NCBI RefSeq assembly: GCF_003112535.1
Contig: NZ_BEWA01000013.1
Location: forward strand, 124,001 to 188,000
DNA length: 64,000 bases
Reading direction: 5' to 3'
Source: Streptomyces rishiriensis
Lineage (GTDB): Bacteria > Actinomycetota > Actinomycetes > Streptomycetales > Streptomycetaceae
Shown: piece after piece, positions 51,313 through 59,863 of the stretch
Layout of the letters: each line of letters opens with the position of its first letter
How positions within the stretch are numbered: the stretch's first letter is position 1
The notes under the pieces: model-generated
Seen by the model: only the letters and a program-made list of their open reading frames with translations
Told to the model about the DNA's origin: nothing
The model's database searches: none
Made by a program: the position numbers and the translations under genes

Positions 51313-51468
51313 GTAGGCTGTTCTTGAACGCGTTCAACTCTGCGATCGGGTGTGGTGTCCATGGACTTTCTGGTCGGGTTTTCTCCAGCCGCGCTTCGCG
51401 CCGGTGCGTCCGATGTACCGCCCGCCGCAGAGGCACCACCCGAAGGGCGGGGAGACCGAAGCGTAGTG

Positions 51469-51852
51469 ATGGGGTGGCAAGGGGTGCTGGCGCGCTGGGC
51501 TGTTGCTCTGGTGTGGTTCTACGAGGGCCTGTGGTGCAAGGTCTGGCCGGGGCGGGACGATCAGCAGGCCATTGTCGGGGACGTTCCCCATATGCCGGCT
51601 TGGGCGGTGACGACGGCGCTGATCGTCATCGGGATCGCGGAGGCGGCCATCGGTTTGTGGGCGCTCTCCGGGCTGTGGGCGCGGGCCGCCGCTGTCGTTC
51701 AGACGGCGCTCCTGGTGGTGTTCAACGCGGGCGGACTGCTGTTCGGCCTGGATCACATAGCGGAACCGGGGCGGATGCTCACCCAGAACCTGGCCTTCGT
51801 AGCGCTGATCTGGCTGGTGGAACGGACCTCACCCGGAGTGGTGGTCCGGTGA
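51469..51852 (+). CDS. DoxX-like membrane protein
   Basis: The protein has 127 residues, starting MGWQGVLARWAVALVWFYEGLW, with four membrane segments, the DoxX_3-type pattern (WFYEGLWCKVWPG in the first loop). GTG 51466 just before is possible. It is the first gene of a five-gene run with GTGA overlaps. DoxX proteins are linked to redox and membrane functions; the role here is unknown. The 236 bp between the IS end and this gene hold no recognised gene. Confidence 0.75.
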   Translation: MGWQGVLARWAVALVWFYEGLWCKVWPGRDDQQAIVGDVPHMPAWAVTTALIVIGIAEAAIGLWALSGLWARAAAVVQTALLVVFNAGGLLFGLDHIAEPGRMLTQNLAFVALIWLVERTSPGVVVR

Positions 51853-52781
51853 GCGGCACACCGTGGGCACGCGGCCGGATCATCAGCGGGTCAGGCGGCC
51901 CCCGCCTCCTGTTCGGGCGGATGTACGAGGACTGCGGCATCGAGCTCGGCGTCCTGCCCAGCGCAGGGGCGCGGGTGCTGTGCATCGCCTCCGCGGGCGA
52001 CACCGCCGCCGCCCTGCAGCAGGCCGGTCACGACGTGACAGCCGTCGACGTCAACCCGGTACAACTCGCCTACGCGCGTGACCGGCTCGCTGGCAGAACC
52101 ACCACGGAAGGCTCCGCAGAGACACTTATGCGGCTGGGCCGTGGAACGGCCGGCGCGCTGCTGCCGACCTGGCGCGGGCCCGCACTGCGCGCCTTCCTCG
52201 CCCTCGACGATCCGGCCGAACAGGCCCGGCGCTGGCGCACCGCCCTGGACAGCCCGGGGCTGAGACGGCTGATGCGGCTCGCGCTGCGGCCGGGCGGCGC
52301 GCTTGCGGTCGCGCTGCGCCCCTCGTTCGCGCAAGTGGTCCCGGCACGCTTCGACGAGGTGCTCAGACGACGTCTGGGGCGGACCGTCGCCGGGCACGCC
52401 AATGCCCGTAACCCCTGGATGTGGTGGCTTCTCGCGGGGGTCGACCTTCCGGGGACACAGCCGCTGTTCGCGCCGGACGTCCGCCTCGTCCACGCCGACG
52501 TGGTCGATGCGCTGGAACAGGCTCCGCGGGCCGGCTACGACGCGGTGACCCTCTCGAACGTGCTCGACGGGCCTGGCCCCGCCTTCGCCGGCCGGCTGCG
52601 CGCCGCCGTGCGTCGTGCCGTGCGTCCCGGCGGCATCGTCGTTCTGCGCAGCTTCCGCGAGCCCACGGCGACCGGACCCGGCTGGGCGGCGCAGGACCGA
52701 TCGGCGCTGTGGGGCGTGGTGCGCGTCGTGCGGCTGGGCGCAGACCCCTCGGGCGCCGAGGACAGGAGGATCGACCCGTGA
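51849..52781 (+). CDS. BtaA-like (DUF3419) SAM-dependent aminocarboxypropyl transferase
   Basis: The protein has 310 residues from GTG. LLFGRMYEDCGIELGVL and the SAM-binding VLCIASAGDTAAALQQAG, followed by VTAVDVNPVQLAYA, match the DUF3419/BtaA pattern. A second conserved part is NPWMWWLLAG and DAVTLSNVLDGPG. BtaA moves the 3-amino-3-carboxypropyl group of SAM to diacylglycerol in betaine-lipid synthesis. This protein is about 100 residues shorter, so the acceptor may differ. Confidence 0.75.
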   Translation: MSGTPWARGRIISGSGGPRLLFGRMYEDCGIELGVLPSAGARVLCIASAGDTAAALQQAGHDVTAVDVNPVQLAYARDRLAGRTTTEGSAETLMRLGRGTAGALLPTWRGPALRAFLALDDPAEQARRWRTALDSPGLRRLMRLALRPGGALAVALRPSFAQVVPARFDEVLRRRLGRTVAGHANARNPWMWWLLAGVDLPGTQPLFAPDVRLVHADVVDALEQAPRAGYDAVTLSNVLDGPGPAFAGRLRAAVRRAVRPGGIVVLRSFREPTATGPGWAAQDRSALWGVVRVVRLGADPSGAEDRRIDP

Positions 52782-53560
52782 GGCACTTGATGCAACGTCA
52801 TCCCATGGCGATGAGCACGCATTTCGCGCACTCGCTCGTGCTGACCTACGCTCTGCCCGCCGAGGCGCTGCGCCAGCTGGTGCCACCGGGCCTGGACCTC
52901 GACACGTACCGCCGTGGCGAGCAGGGCGTGGAGTACGGCTTCGTGGCCGCCGCCCTGGTCGACACCCGTGCCCTGCGGCCGGCGTTCCTGCCCGCGCGGC
53001 TGGGCCGTGACTTCCTGCTGACCGGATACCGTGTTTTCACCCGCTTCCGCACCCCTGGCGGGCGCACCATGCGGGGGCTGCGCATCCTGCGCAGCGACAC
53101 CGATACCCGGTTGATGCGGCTGGGCGGCAACCTGCTCACTCACTACAACTACCGCCTTGCCCAGATCAGTTCGCGCGCCACGGACGGCACCCTGGAATTC
53201 CGGGTCGACAGCGCCGACGGGCGCGCCGACCTGCTGGTGCGTGCCGACCTGCGCAGCGCTCCGGCACCGCTGCCCCCGCACAGCCCCTTCGCCGACGCCC
53301 GAGCCGCCCGCCGCTTCGCCGGCCCCCTGCCCTACACCTTCGAGTACGAACCCCAGACCCGCTCCGTGATCGTGGTGAAGGCATTCCGTACGCAGTGGGA
53401 CCCGCAGCCGGTCTGTGTCGATGTGCGCCGGCTGACCTTCTTCGACCACGGCCCGCTCGCCGGAACCCGCCCCGTCCTCGCCAACGCCTTCCACGTCGCG
53501 GGCGTCGACTACGGCTGGCACCGCGGTGTGCGCCGCACCGAGAGCGGCGGCATACGGTGA
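52778..53560 (+). CDS. DUF2071-like (YqjF family) protein
   Basis: The protein has 260 residues from GTG overlapping the previous stop. MQRHPMAMSTHFAHSLVLTY and LPPGLDLDTY follow the acetoacetate-decarboxylase-like DUF2071 pattern (a beta-barrel whose first strand carries the ligand-binding loop). GYRVFTRFRTPGGRTMRGL and a C-terminal FHVAGVDYGWHRG are further features. No catalytic Lys is evident. It probably binds or processes a small organic or lipid-like molecule together with its operon partners. Confidence 0.65.
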   Translation: MRHLMQRHPMAMSTHFAHSLVLTYALPAEALRQLVPPGLDLDTYRRGEQGVEYGFVAAALVDTRALRPAFLPARLGRDFLLTGYRVFTRFRTPGGRTMRGLRILRSDTDTRLMRLGGNLLTHYNYRLAQISSRATDGTLEFRVDSADGRADLLVRADLRSAPAPLPPHSPFADARAARRFAGPLPYTFEYEPQTRSVIVVKAFRTQWDPQPVCVDVRRLTFFDHGPLAGTRPVLANAFHVAGVDYGWHRGVRRTESGGIR

Positions 53561-54306
53561 CGCCGCGGCACTCCGGCGTCCGCGAGGTCATCGCCTACAA
53601 CTGGCCCCAGTACGCAGCGGGTGCGGCGACTGCAGCGGCTGCGGCCCTCCTTGCTCCACGTCTGCCTCGCGCGCTGCGCCCCCTCGCCCGGACGGGATCG
53701 GTCGCGGCACTCACTCTGCTGTGCACCGCCACGGCGGCGAGCTGGCACGTCTACGACCGCTCCGGCCTATACACGTACGACTGGCTGGAGGACCTTCTGC
53801 CTCGCATCCCGTCGGCATACGTGGTGGTGAGCACCGGCCTGGACGAGGTGAGCGCCCCACTCGCCGCACGCTGGCCGAAGGCCCAGCGCACCGCCATCGA
53901 CCTGTACGACCCGGCCTTGACGAGCGAGGGCTCCCTGCGCCGCGCCCGACGCCGGGTGCCTCCCCCCGCCCACGCCGCACCGGGCCGCCCAGAGACGCTG
54001 CCGCACCCGGCGAACTCGGCCGACACCGTCCTGCTCGTCTTCGCCGCGCACGAACTGCGCCGCGCACAGGACCGGGAGCGGCTGTTCACCGAATGCGCCC
54101 GGCTGCTGCGGCCCGGCGGCACACTGCTGGTCGCCGAGCACCTGCGAGATGCCGCCAACACAGCCGTGTTCGGGCCCGGCGCCTGGCACTTCCTGCCCCG
54201 CCAGGAATGGTTGCGGCTCGCCGCCCACGCGGGGCTGGAACACAGCGCCGAGCGCCGCTTCGCGGGCCTGATCGCGGCATTCGCCTTCAGCAAGGATCGA
54301 GAGTGA
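53557..54306 (+). CDS. Class I SAM methyltransferase with N-terminal membrane segment
   Basis: The protein has 249 residues. Two hydrophobic stretches lie near the N-terminus (about 19-35 and 46-62). The methyltransferase domain has a poorly conserved motif I (VVVSTGLDEVS), DTVLLVFAAHEL (motif IV) and CARLLRPGGTLLVAEHL (motif VI). It could be the N-methylating, BtaB-like partner of the DUF3419 protein, an inference from the neighbour only. GTGA overlaps join it to both flanking genes. Confidence 0.7.
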   Translation: MTPRHSGVREVIAYNWPQYAAGAATAAAAALLAPRLPRALRPLARTGSVAALTLLCTATAASWHVYDRSGLYTYDWLEDLLPRIPSAYVVVSTGLDEVSAPLAARWPKAQRTAIDLYDPALTSEGSLRRARRRVPPPAHAAPGRPETLPHPANSADTVLLVFAAHELRRAQDRERLFTECARLLRPGGTLLVAEHLRDAANTAVFGPGAWHFLPRQEWLRLAAHAGLEHSAERRFAGLIAAFAFSKDRE

Positions 54307-54728
54307 CCCAACTTCTCAGTCTCACCGGCCAGTTGCACCTGGTCGGCGTCGCCCTGATCTTCATGGGACTGGTGCACGTCGCGCTCCCGCGCATACTGGG
54401 GTGGCCCGCCGACCTGCGCGCCAGCAGCCTGCTCACCCGCCAGGTCTCTTACGCGCACCTGTTCTTCATCGCATTGACCTGCGCACTGCTCGGCTCCCTT
54501 CCCCTGGCCTTCGCGCCGGCCCTGCTCACCGGCGCACCCCTGCCGACGTTCCTGCTCTGTGGCCAGACCCTGTTCTGGGGCCTGCGCTGGATCATGGAGT
54601 TCGCCTACTTCTCACCCCGGACATGGCGCGGCCATCGCCTGCGCACTGCAGGCCATGTCGGGCTCGCGGTGCTGTGGACCTGGGTGACGGCGGTGTTCGC
54701 GGCAGCGACGGCGCACGGGCTGCGGTGA
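54303..54728 (+). CDS. Small polytopic membrane protein
   Basis: The protein has 141 residues from GTG with four membrane helices (LHLVGVALIFMGLVHVALP, then three more) and a conserved-looking RWIMEFAYFSPRTWRGH loop. It is the fifth gene of the coupled operon. I do not recognise the family; it may anchor or help the lipid-type enzymes. Confidence 0.65.
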   Translation: MTQLLSLTGQLHLVGVALIFMGLVHVALPRILGWPADLRASSLLTRQVSYAHLFFIALTCALLGSLPLAFAPALLTGAPLPTFLLCGQTLFWGLRWIMEFAYFSPRTWRGHRLRTAGHVGLAVLWTWVTAVFAAATAHGLR

Positions 54729-55198
54729 ACCCGGCACCCCTGCTCAAGTTCACCGCCAAGGGAGCGGAGGAAGGCGGCAGTCCCTCGGTCTCCTCGCCGA
54801 CCGCGACCTCGAAGAGCGCCGAGAGCACCAAGCCGGTCACGTCAAGCAGCGATTCTTCTGCCCGCGGACTCTTCGTCGCCGGGCTGATCGTGGGCGTCCT
54901 GCGGCTGGCGGCAGCGGTGTTCGCCATCACGCGCAGCCGCTCCGCCGGATCCCGGGCCGGGGAAAACGCCTTCCGTGCCCCGCCGACCGCTACCTGTCGG
55001 CGGGGCACGGGGTGCCGACGGACAAAGGGTTATGGCACTGGTCGACGTGCTGACCGCGCTGCGCGGCTGAAGTCCGTCAAAGATCAGCAGAGCTGGGAGC
55101 CGTCTGGGAGCCGACCCGCTCCCCGAGTCCTCCCGAGACCATGCGAGACCCGTCGAGCCAAACGCCCTGCCCGGCAGAAACGCCAAAGCGGCTGGTGA
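54725..55198 (+). pseudogene. Fragment of a YcnI-like (DUF1775) copper-associated protein
   Basis: The frame opens MNPAPLLKFTAKGAEEGG, continues with a Ser/Thr-rich spacer and one membrane helix (LFVAGLIVGVLRLAAAVFAI) and an Arg tail. This matches only the C-terminal end of Streptomyces YcnI-type proteins; the signal peptide and metal-binding domain are gone. The open frame then runs through a terminator hairpin at 54974-55009 and into low-quality coding, so the original stop is lost. The GTG overlaps the previous stop, suggesting the fusion point. Confidence 0.55.
54974..55009 (+). terminator. Terminator hairpin inside the YcnI remnant frame
   Basis: Perfect 14-bp arms (CGTGCCCCGCCGAC and its complement) with an 8-base loop; probably ends the BtaA-like operon. 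Confidence 0.75.
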
Positions 55199-55217
55199 CG
55201 ATCTTGACCGAACCTCA

Positions 55218-55263
55218 TTCGGGACGAAGAGGTCGTGGGTTCAAATCCCGCCACCCCGACAGC
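55218..55263. repeat. Right attachment repeat (attR)
   Basis: Exact 46-bp copy of 40830-40875, the 3' part of tRNA-Pro. It lacks the 5' half of the tRNA, so it is not a tRNA gene. Confidence 0.92.
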
Positions 55264-55275
55264 TAAGCACCAGAT

Positions 55276-55310
55276 CAGAGGGCCCTTACCGACTCGGTAA
55301 GGGCCCTCTG
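55276..55310. terminator. Hairpin beyond attR
   Basis: Perfect 15-bp arms (CAGAGGGCCCTTACC and its complement) with a GACTC loop, 12 bp past attR. Its placement mirrors the hairpin after tRNA-Pro. It is probably the original terminator of tRNA-Pro or of an older element. Confidence 0.8.
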
Positions 55311-55353
55311 GCGTTGCTGCGTGTCTATCGACTCTTGATTCCGCGCTGAGTGC

Positions 55354-55518
55354 TTACGGCTGCTCCGGCAGGCTCAGCCCATACCCGCGCAGCCGCCAGA
55401 GGTCGAGGACCTCGCTCCCGTCAGCTGCGAAGTCACCATCGACCTCAGTGCCGTCGGGAACGTCGCGGCCCGCCCCAGGACTTTTCTGCTGCTGGGCCTG
55501 TTCTACCCGCGCCGGCAT
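55354..55518 (-). CDS. Possible small protein or gene remnant
   Basis: A frame of 54 residues from ATG 55518 (MPARVEQAQQQKSPGAG) ends WRLRGYGLSLPEQP. The frame stays open upstream to beyond 55600 with sensible residues (VEQTLLEVLDDM) but no start, as if this were the 3' end of a lost gene. I do not recognise it. The remainder of 55311-55706 shows no other gene. Confidence 0.3.
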   Translation of the reverse strand: MPARVEQAQQQKSPGAGRDVPDGTEVDGDFAADGSEVLDLWRLRGYGLSLPEQP

Positions 55519-55706
55519 GTCGTCGAGAACTTCCAGGAGAGTCTGTTCGACCTGTGAGGGTGCGTGCGCAGGGTGGAGGACCCGTTGCGGCCGTCCCCTG
55601 ACCGGGGCCGTCGGCTCGGCTGCCGCGTGCGGATGCGATCTGCGGGCCTGCGTGAATGCGGGCGTGCCATGCTGTCGCCAAAGGAGCTTGAATTGGCTTT
55701 AGTTGA

Positions 55707-58394
55707 TTGTCAGGGGGAGTTGTGGCAGGGCGGGACCTTAGAGCGTTGTTCAGCTCGAACGACCGGAGCTTCGCCGCCGGTGAGGCGTTCACGAACCGCC
55801 AGGCACAGTGGCGGGCCGTGACGGCTGGCCTCGCCGAGCACATACGACACGTGGCCCGTCCGGACTTCGACGTGGAGGACTTGGAAGCTCCCCGCCGCAA
55901 CATCCTCGTGTTCCACGGTGTGGGCGGGATCGGCAAGTCCACGCTCTCCCGCAAGATCGAGGCATCGCTGGCGCGCAGCGAGCATCGCCCGGAGCAATGG
56001 GAAGCGCCGTCCCACCCCGAGTGGCGGACTCTGCCGGTCCGTATCGATCTCGCGCGCGCCGCGGGAACGGACTTCGAACGCGTCATCCTCACCATCCGTC
56101 TTGCCGTCGCCGCGCTCGGCCGGCCAATGCCCGCCTTCGACCTCGCCCTGCGCCGCTACTGGGAGCACAACCGCCCGGGCGAACCGATCGAGGACCATCT
56201 GCGGCGGGGCGGGCTGCTGAGCCGCTTCAGCGCCGCTGCCGCCCTGCCCGAGCAGATGCAGTCCGCCCTCAGCGATGTCGCCCAGGCCCTGCTCCTGCCC
56301 GGCACAGTCGGCAGTGCGCTCGGGCACGGAGCCGGAACGCTCATCAAGGCGTTACGCGAGCGGCGCCAGTCCGTACGCGCCCTGGCCGGCTGCTCCCGCC
56401 TGGCCGACCTCCTTGAGGCCGAGCCCGACCTGGAAGCCCTCAGCTTCTACCCGCACCTCCTCGCCTGGGACCTGGCCCAAATCCCGGCGGGGAAGAGCGC
56501 ACTACCCGTGATCCTGCTGGACACCTTCGAGGACACCGGCGACCGCACACACCGCGACTTCGAGCGTTTGCTCCAACGCGTCGTGTGGTTGATGCCCAAC
56601 GCGTTCTTCGTCGTCACCGGACGCAACCGCCTCCAGTGGGCGGAGGCGAGCCTGGAGGGGCAGCTCGACTGGACTGGGCGCCACGCGTGGCCCGGCCTCG
56701 CAGCTGATACGGCTCAGGCGGGGCGATCCGTACCGAGCCGTCAGGTCCTGATCGGCGACTTCTCTCCCGAAGACTGCGAGGACTACCTGGTCCGCAGGTT
56801 GAGCCGCGACGGGCAGGCGCTGATCGACGAACCGGTCCGTCGGATCATCACCGAGCGCTCCCATGGGTTGCCTCTGTACCTGGACCTGTCGGTCATGCGC
56901 TACTTGGAGCTCCGACGCGGCGGCAGAGAGCCGCAGGTCACGGACTTCGACCACGACTTCCCCGCGCTGATCGCCCGTACCCTCAGCGACCTGACCGCCG
57001 ATGAGCGCCACATGCTCCGCTCGGTCAGCCTGCTCAGCGCATTCTCTGTACCCCTGGCCACCCAAGCCGCCGGCATGGACCACGACGCCCCCGCCCTACG
57101 GCTGACCGAGCGCCCTTTCGTCCGGGAGTCCTCTGGCGGCGTGTGGCCCTTCCACGTCCACGACCTGATCCGCTCAGCGATTCGCAACGCGAACGACGGC
57201 AGTGACGACCGCTGGTCGGATGAGGACTGGCGGCGCGCGGCCCAACGAGCTTTTCACGCCCTGGAATCACAGTGGCGCCAGGACCTGCGACACGATCGCG
57301 CCGTCCTGGTCGGCTGTCTCCAGCAGGGACTGCTCCTCGCACGGGACTTCCGTCTCGCTCTCGACTGGCTCGCCGATGCCGCGTTCCAGTACGTAGGGGA
57401 CTCCGTCTGGGAACCACTGTCGCTTCCCGCAGCACCTGCCACGTCGTCCGGTGGCCTGCAGACCGCGGCGGATGCCCTGGTGGAAACGCTGAGCGCCATC
57501 GCCCGGCGCCAGCACGAGCACCGTGAACGCACGTCCAGCCGGCTCTCGGCCGTCCTCACGTCGGAATTGCTCCCCGATGACCTCGTCGAACTGGCCACGT
57601 ACTACCTGGCGAAGGCCCAGCGAGACCTCGGGCTGACCGACGCTTCGCGTCGCGGGATGCAGCGCGTCGCCTCGGCAGGGGGTCGGCTCGCGCCCGCCGC
57701 TCGGCGCGGCCTGGCACACCTGAGCCGACTGTCCGGAGACTTCCCGACCGCGGTCGAAGCCGCGGAGAGGCTGGGCTGGGAGGGGCGGCACCATCGGGTG
57801 CTGGGAGACGTGTGGTGGGTGCAGGGCGACATGGAGCGGGCGGAAGCCGCCTACCTGGCGGGCCGGAGCGAAGCCGAGGAGCACGGTGTGGTCGGCGAGA
57901 CCGCCATGGTGCAGGCGCATCTCGCCTTCGCTGTCTCCTTCTCCGACCCGCTTCGGGCCGATGACGAACTCGATCTGGCGGAAAGGCTGTTGTCTCACCT
58001 CAGCCTGCGCTCCAGCGAGGTGACCGCTCGTATCGCCGTGCTCGTACGCGATGCCGGGTTCGCCGCCGACCTGCCCGACCGGGCAGCCGTGCTGCTCGCC
58101 GATATCGGTGTCTCCGGCATTCCCTACGCCGCCTCGAAACTGCAACTGGCCCTGTGCTTCCACTACGCAGTCCTCAACGCCGAGGACGACCTCGCCACCG
58201 CGATCACCCGCCTGCGTGAACTCACGCAGAGCGGCGACTACGCCTACTACGCCGACATCGCCCACTTCATGGCCGGACTTCCGCTTCCCGAGCACACCGC
58301 GCGAGCACGGTGGATCGAAGGAGAGCAACAGACCCGCGAACGATGGCACCACCTGGTCAGGACTCGTCGCCATCACCTCGCCACGACTCGTTAG
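55707..58394 (+). CDS. STAND-type P-loop NTPase with helical repeats
   Basis: The protein has about 895 residues. The NACHT/AAA-like core has Walker A FHGVGGIGKSTLSRK (about 72-80), Walker B VILLDTFEDTGD (about 268) and a sensor FFVVTGRNRLQW. A winged-helix part follows (LTADERHMLRSVSLLSAF). From about 560 the sequence is TPR-like helices (AAEAAYLAGRSEAEEHG). STAND proteins act as molecular switches and sensors in signalling and defence. No N-terminal effector domain is fused. TTG 55707 and GTG 55722 are possible starts; neither has a well-spaced ribosome site. It lies just outside attR. Confidence 0.78.
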   Translation: MSGGVVAGRDLRALFSSNDRSFAAGEAFTNRQAQWRAVTAGLAEHIRHVARPDFDVEDLEAPRRNILVFHGVGGIGKSTLSRKIEASLARSEHRPEQWEAPSHPEWRTLPVRIDLARAAGTDFERVILTIRLAVAALGRPMPAFDLALRRYWEHNRPGEPIEDHLRRGGLLSRFSAAAALPEQMQSALSDVAQALLLPGTVGSALGHGAGTLIKALRERRQSVRALAGCSRLADLLEAEPDLEALSFYPHLLAWDLAQIPAGKSALPVILLDTFEDTGDRTHRDFERLLQRVVWLMPNAFFVVTGRNRLQWAEASLEGQLDWTGRHAWPGLAADTAQAGRSVPSRQVLIGDFSPEDCEDYLVRRLSRDGQALIDEPVRRIITERSHGLPLYLDLSVMRYLELRRGGREPQVTDFDHDFPALIARTLSDLTADERHMLRSVSLLSAFSVPLATQAAGMDHDAPALRLTERPFVRESSGGVWPFHVHDLIRSAIRNANDGSDDRWSDEDWRRAAQRAFHALESQWRQDLRHDRAVLVGCLQQGLLLARDFRLALDWLADAAFQYVGDSVWEPLSLPAAPATSSGGLQTAADALVETLSAIARRQHEHRERTSSRLSAVLTSELLPDDLVELATYYLAKAQRDLGLTDASRRGMQRVASAGGRLAPAARRGLAHLSRLSGDFPTAVEAAERLGWEGRHHRVLGDVWWVQGDMERAEAAYLAGRSEAEEHGVVGETAMVQAHLAFAVSFSDPLRADDELDLAERLLSHLSLRSSEVTARIAVLVRDAGFAADLPDRAAVLLADIGVSGIPYAASKLQLALCFHYAVLNAEDDLATAITRLRELTQSGDYAYYADIAHFMAGLPLPEHTARARWIEGEQQTRERWHHLVRTRRHHLATTR

Positions 58395-58522
58395 GCTTTC
58401 TCCACACATGCGCAGATCGCTGGTCAACGAGCCGCGATTACGATCGCCGGTCATGGACTGGCTGGAGCGCACCGCCAATCTGAGGCAGTGGACCAGAAGC
58501 GGGACCCGCGCTCCGCGGGAGG

Positions 58523-58803
58523 ATGATCGCCTGGCTCGACCTCGCGGCGCGAGGGGAGACCGAAGTGGTGACGTCGCCGATGACTCTGGTCGAGGCGTGC
58601 GACGACAGAACGACGGAACGGCGCTGGGGCTGGGTACTGTCCCGGCTTCAGGTCGTCGACATCGGGAAGGACGAGGCCCGTCAGGCACGCCGGCTCCTGG
58701 CGGGCGCCGAGTTGCACGGCCACAAGTACGCGATCGAGGCGCTTCGGGCGTCGACGACCTGGAGAAGCTGGTCCCGGACACGATCGTCGTCGAGAAGGTG
58801 TGA
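58523..58803 (+). pseudogene. Decayed PIN-domain toxin gene
   Basis: One frame gives VVTSPMTLVEACDD, then DIGKDEARQARRLL and ELHGHKYAIEA, the middle of a VapC-like PIN domain. The expected C-terminus (SGVDDLEKLVPDTIVVEKV, stop 58801-58803) appears at once in another frame. About 25 residues that should lie between (with a catalytic Asp) are missing, as is the N-terminal Asp motif. It is inactive. Confidence 0.65.
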
Positions 58804-58930
58804 CCCGACCCGCGCTCCTCAAGGGCCTGCAGCCGGGATGGCACCAGCCTGGGAGTGGGACATCCTGCACGGCTTCGGCTGGGCTCCCCCTCCCCGTCTC
58901 ACGGTTGCCCGGTGGTTCGGTGGTGGGGGC

Positions 58931-59713
58931 TCAGGGGGTGAAGGCTTCGCGGAAGCGGGCGAGGGCGGACTCGGGGGTTTCGGAGGCCCATGCCTCCATC
59001 GCGATCGTGCCCTCGTATCCGAGCTCCTTCAGGGCGCGGGCCACGGCGGGGTAGTTGATCTCCCCGGTTCCGGGTTCGCGGCGGCCGGGGACGTCGGCCA
59101 CCTGGATCTCGCCGATCAGGTCCAGCGCGTGCGCCCGGCGGACCAGTTCGATCAGGTTCCCCTCGCCGATCTGGGCGTGGTAGAGGTCCAGGTTCATCCG
59201 CAGCCCCGGCCGGTCCACCGCCTGGACCAGGGCCAGGGTGTCGGCGGCCGTCGCGAACGGCACTCCGGGGTGGTCGACGGCCGTGTTGAGGTTCTCCAGC
59301 GTGAAGACCACGCCGGCGCTCTCGCCCAGCTCCGCGATCCGGGTGAGCGTGCGGTGGGCGGCGATCCACATCGCGCCGGTGACCTCCCCGGTCACGGGCG
59401 ACACGGGCAGGCCCTGGCCGTCCAGTCCCGTGCCGTGCAGATTCAGCCGGGGGCAGCCCAGTTGCTCAGCCGCCCGGACCGACTCCTCCGCCGTGCGCAG
59501 GAGTTCGGCCGCGCCCGCCTCGTCGGTCAGGCTGCCCCGGACGTACCCGGTCATGGAGGAGAACTCGGCCGGGGTGCGGGCCAGGGCTTCCAGGTCGTGC
59601 CGGGTCCAGTCCCAGATCTCCACCTGGAACCCGGCCTCGTGCACGCGCCGCACCCGCTCGCGCATCGGCAGATCCAGGAAAACCATCTCGGCGCAGACGG
59701 CCAGTTCGTACAT
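58931..59713 (-). CDS. Hydroxypyruvate isomerase-like sugar-phosphate isomerase
   Basis: The protein has 260 residues, starting MYELAVCAEMVFLDLPMRER, the usual length of Hyi. It has the xylose-isomerase-like TIM barrel; metal ligands are in TLENLNTAVDHPG, MNLDLYHAQIGEG, GEIQVADVPGR and GTIAMEAW. It would interconvert hydroxypyruvate and tartronate semialdehyde or a related sugar acid. It is divergent from the LacI regulator, and the shared region holds three matching operators, so it is the probable target. Confidence 0.83.
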   Translation of the reverse strand: MYELAVCAEMVFLDLPMRERVRRVHEAGFQVEIWDWTRHDLEALARTPAEFSSMTGYVRGSLTDEAGAAELLRTAEESVRAAEQLGCPRLNLHGTGLDGQGLPVSPVTGEVTGAMWIAAHRTLTRIAELGESAGVVFTLENLNTAVDHPGVPFATAADTLALVQAVDRPGLRMNLDLYHAQIGEGNLIELVRRAHALDLIGEIQVADVPGRREPGTGEINYPAVARALKELGYEGTIAMEAWASETPESALARFREAFTP

Positions 59714-59753
59714 TCCCCAGCACCCTTCCGGAAGCCTTGCCGGCATCGCTGCT

Positions 59754-59780
59754 TGAACGTTCTAGTCGCTAGAACGTTCC
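59754..59780. promoter_or_regulatory. Two LacI-type operators upstream of the isomerase
   Basis: Two copies of GAACGTTC (59755-59762 and 59772-59779) are 17 bp apart, within a larger near-palindrome (CTAG-flanked), 40-65 bp upstream of the isomerase start. Confidence 0.75.
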
Positions 59781-59863
59781 AGTCATGCCGCTCATGTGCA
59801 GCAGTACGCCAGTCGGCGTTCCGTCCTGTCAAGCCTTCGGCTCCGGCACCCGGTCAGCCCGTC

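Larger units (their letters stand above)
40830..55263. mobile_element. 14.4-kb integrated element in tRNA-Pro
   Basis: Bounded by the 46-bp direct repeats, it starts at the tRNA-Pro gene and leaves that gene intact, as tyrosine-recombinase elements do. Its contents are a small membrane protein, EACC1-like and caspase-helicase genes, an Mrr-like nuclease, a DNA methyltransferase, an IS3-family element, a BtaA-like operon and a YcnI remnant. I found no integrase, excisionase, replication or transfer gene. It is therefore either decayed or mobilised in trans, or it is a satellite. Confidence 0.85.

Noticed and set aside
55218..55263. Second tRNA-Pro gene
   Set aside because: Only the 3' part from the anticodon loop onward is present; no acceptor or D-arm 5' half.
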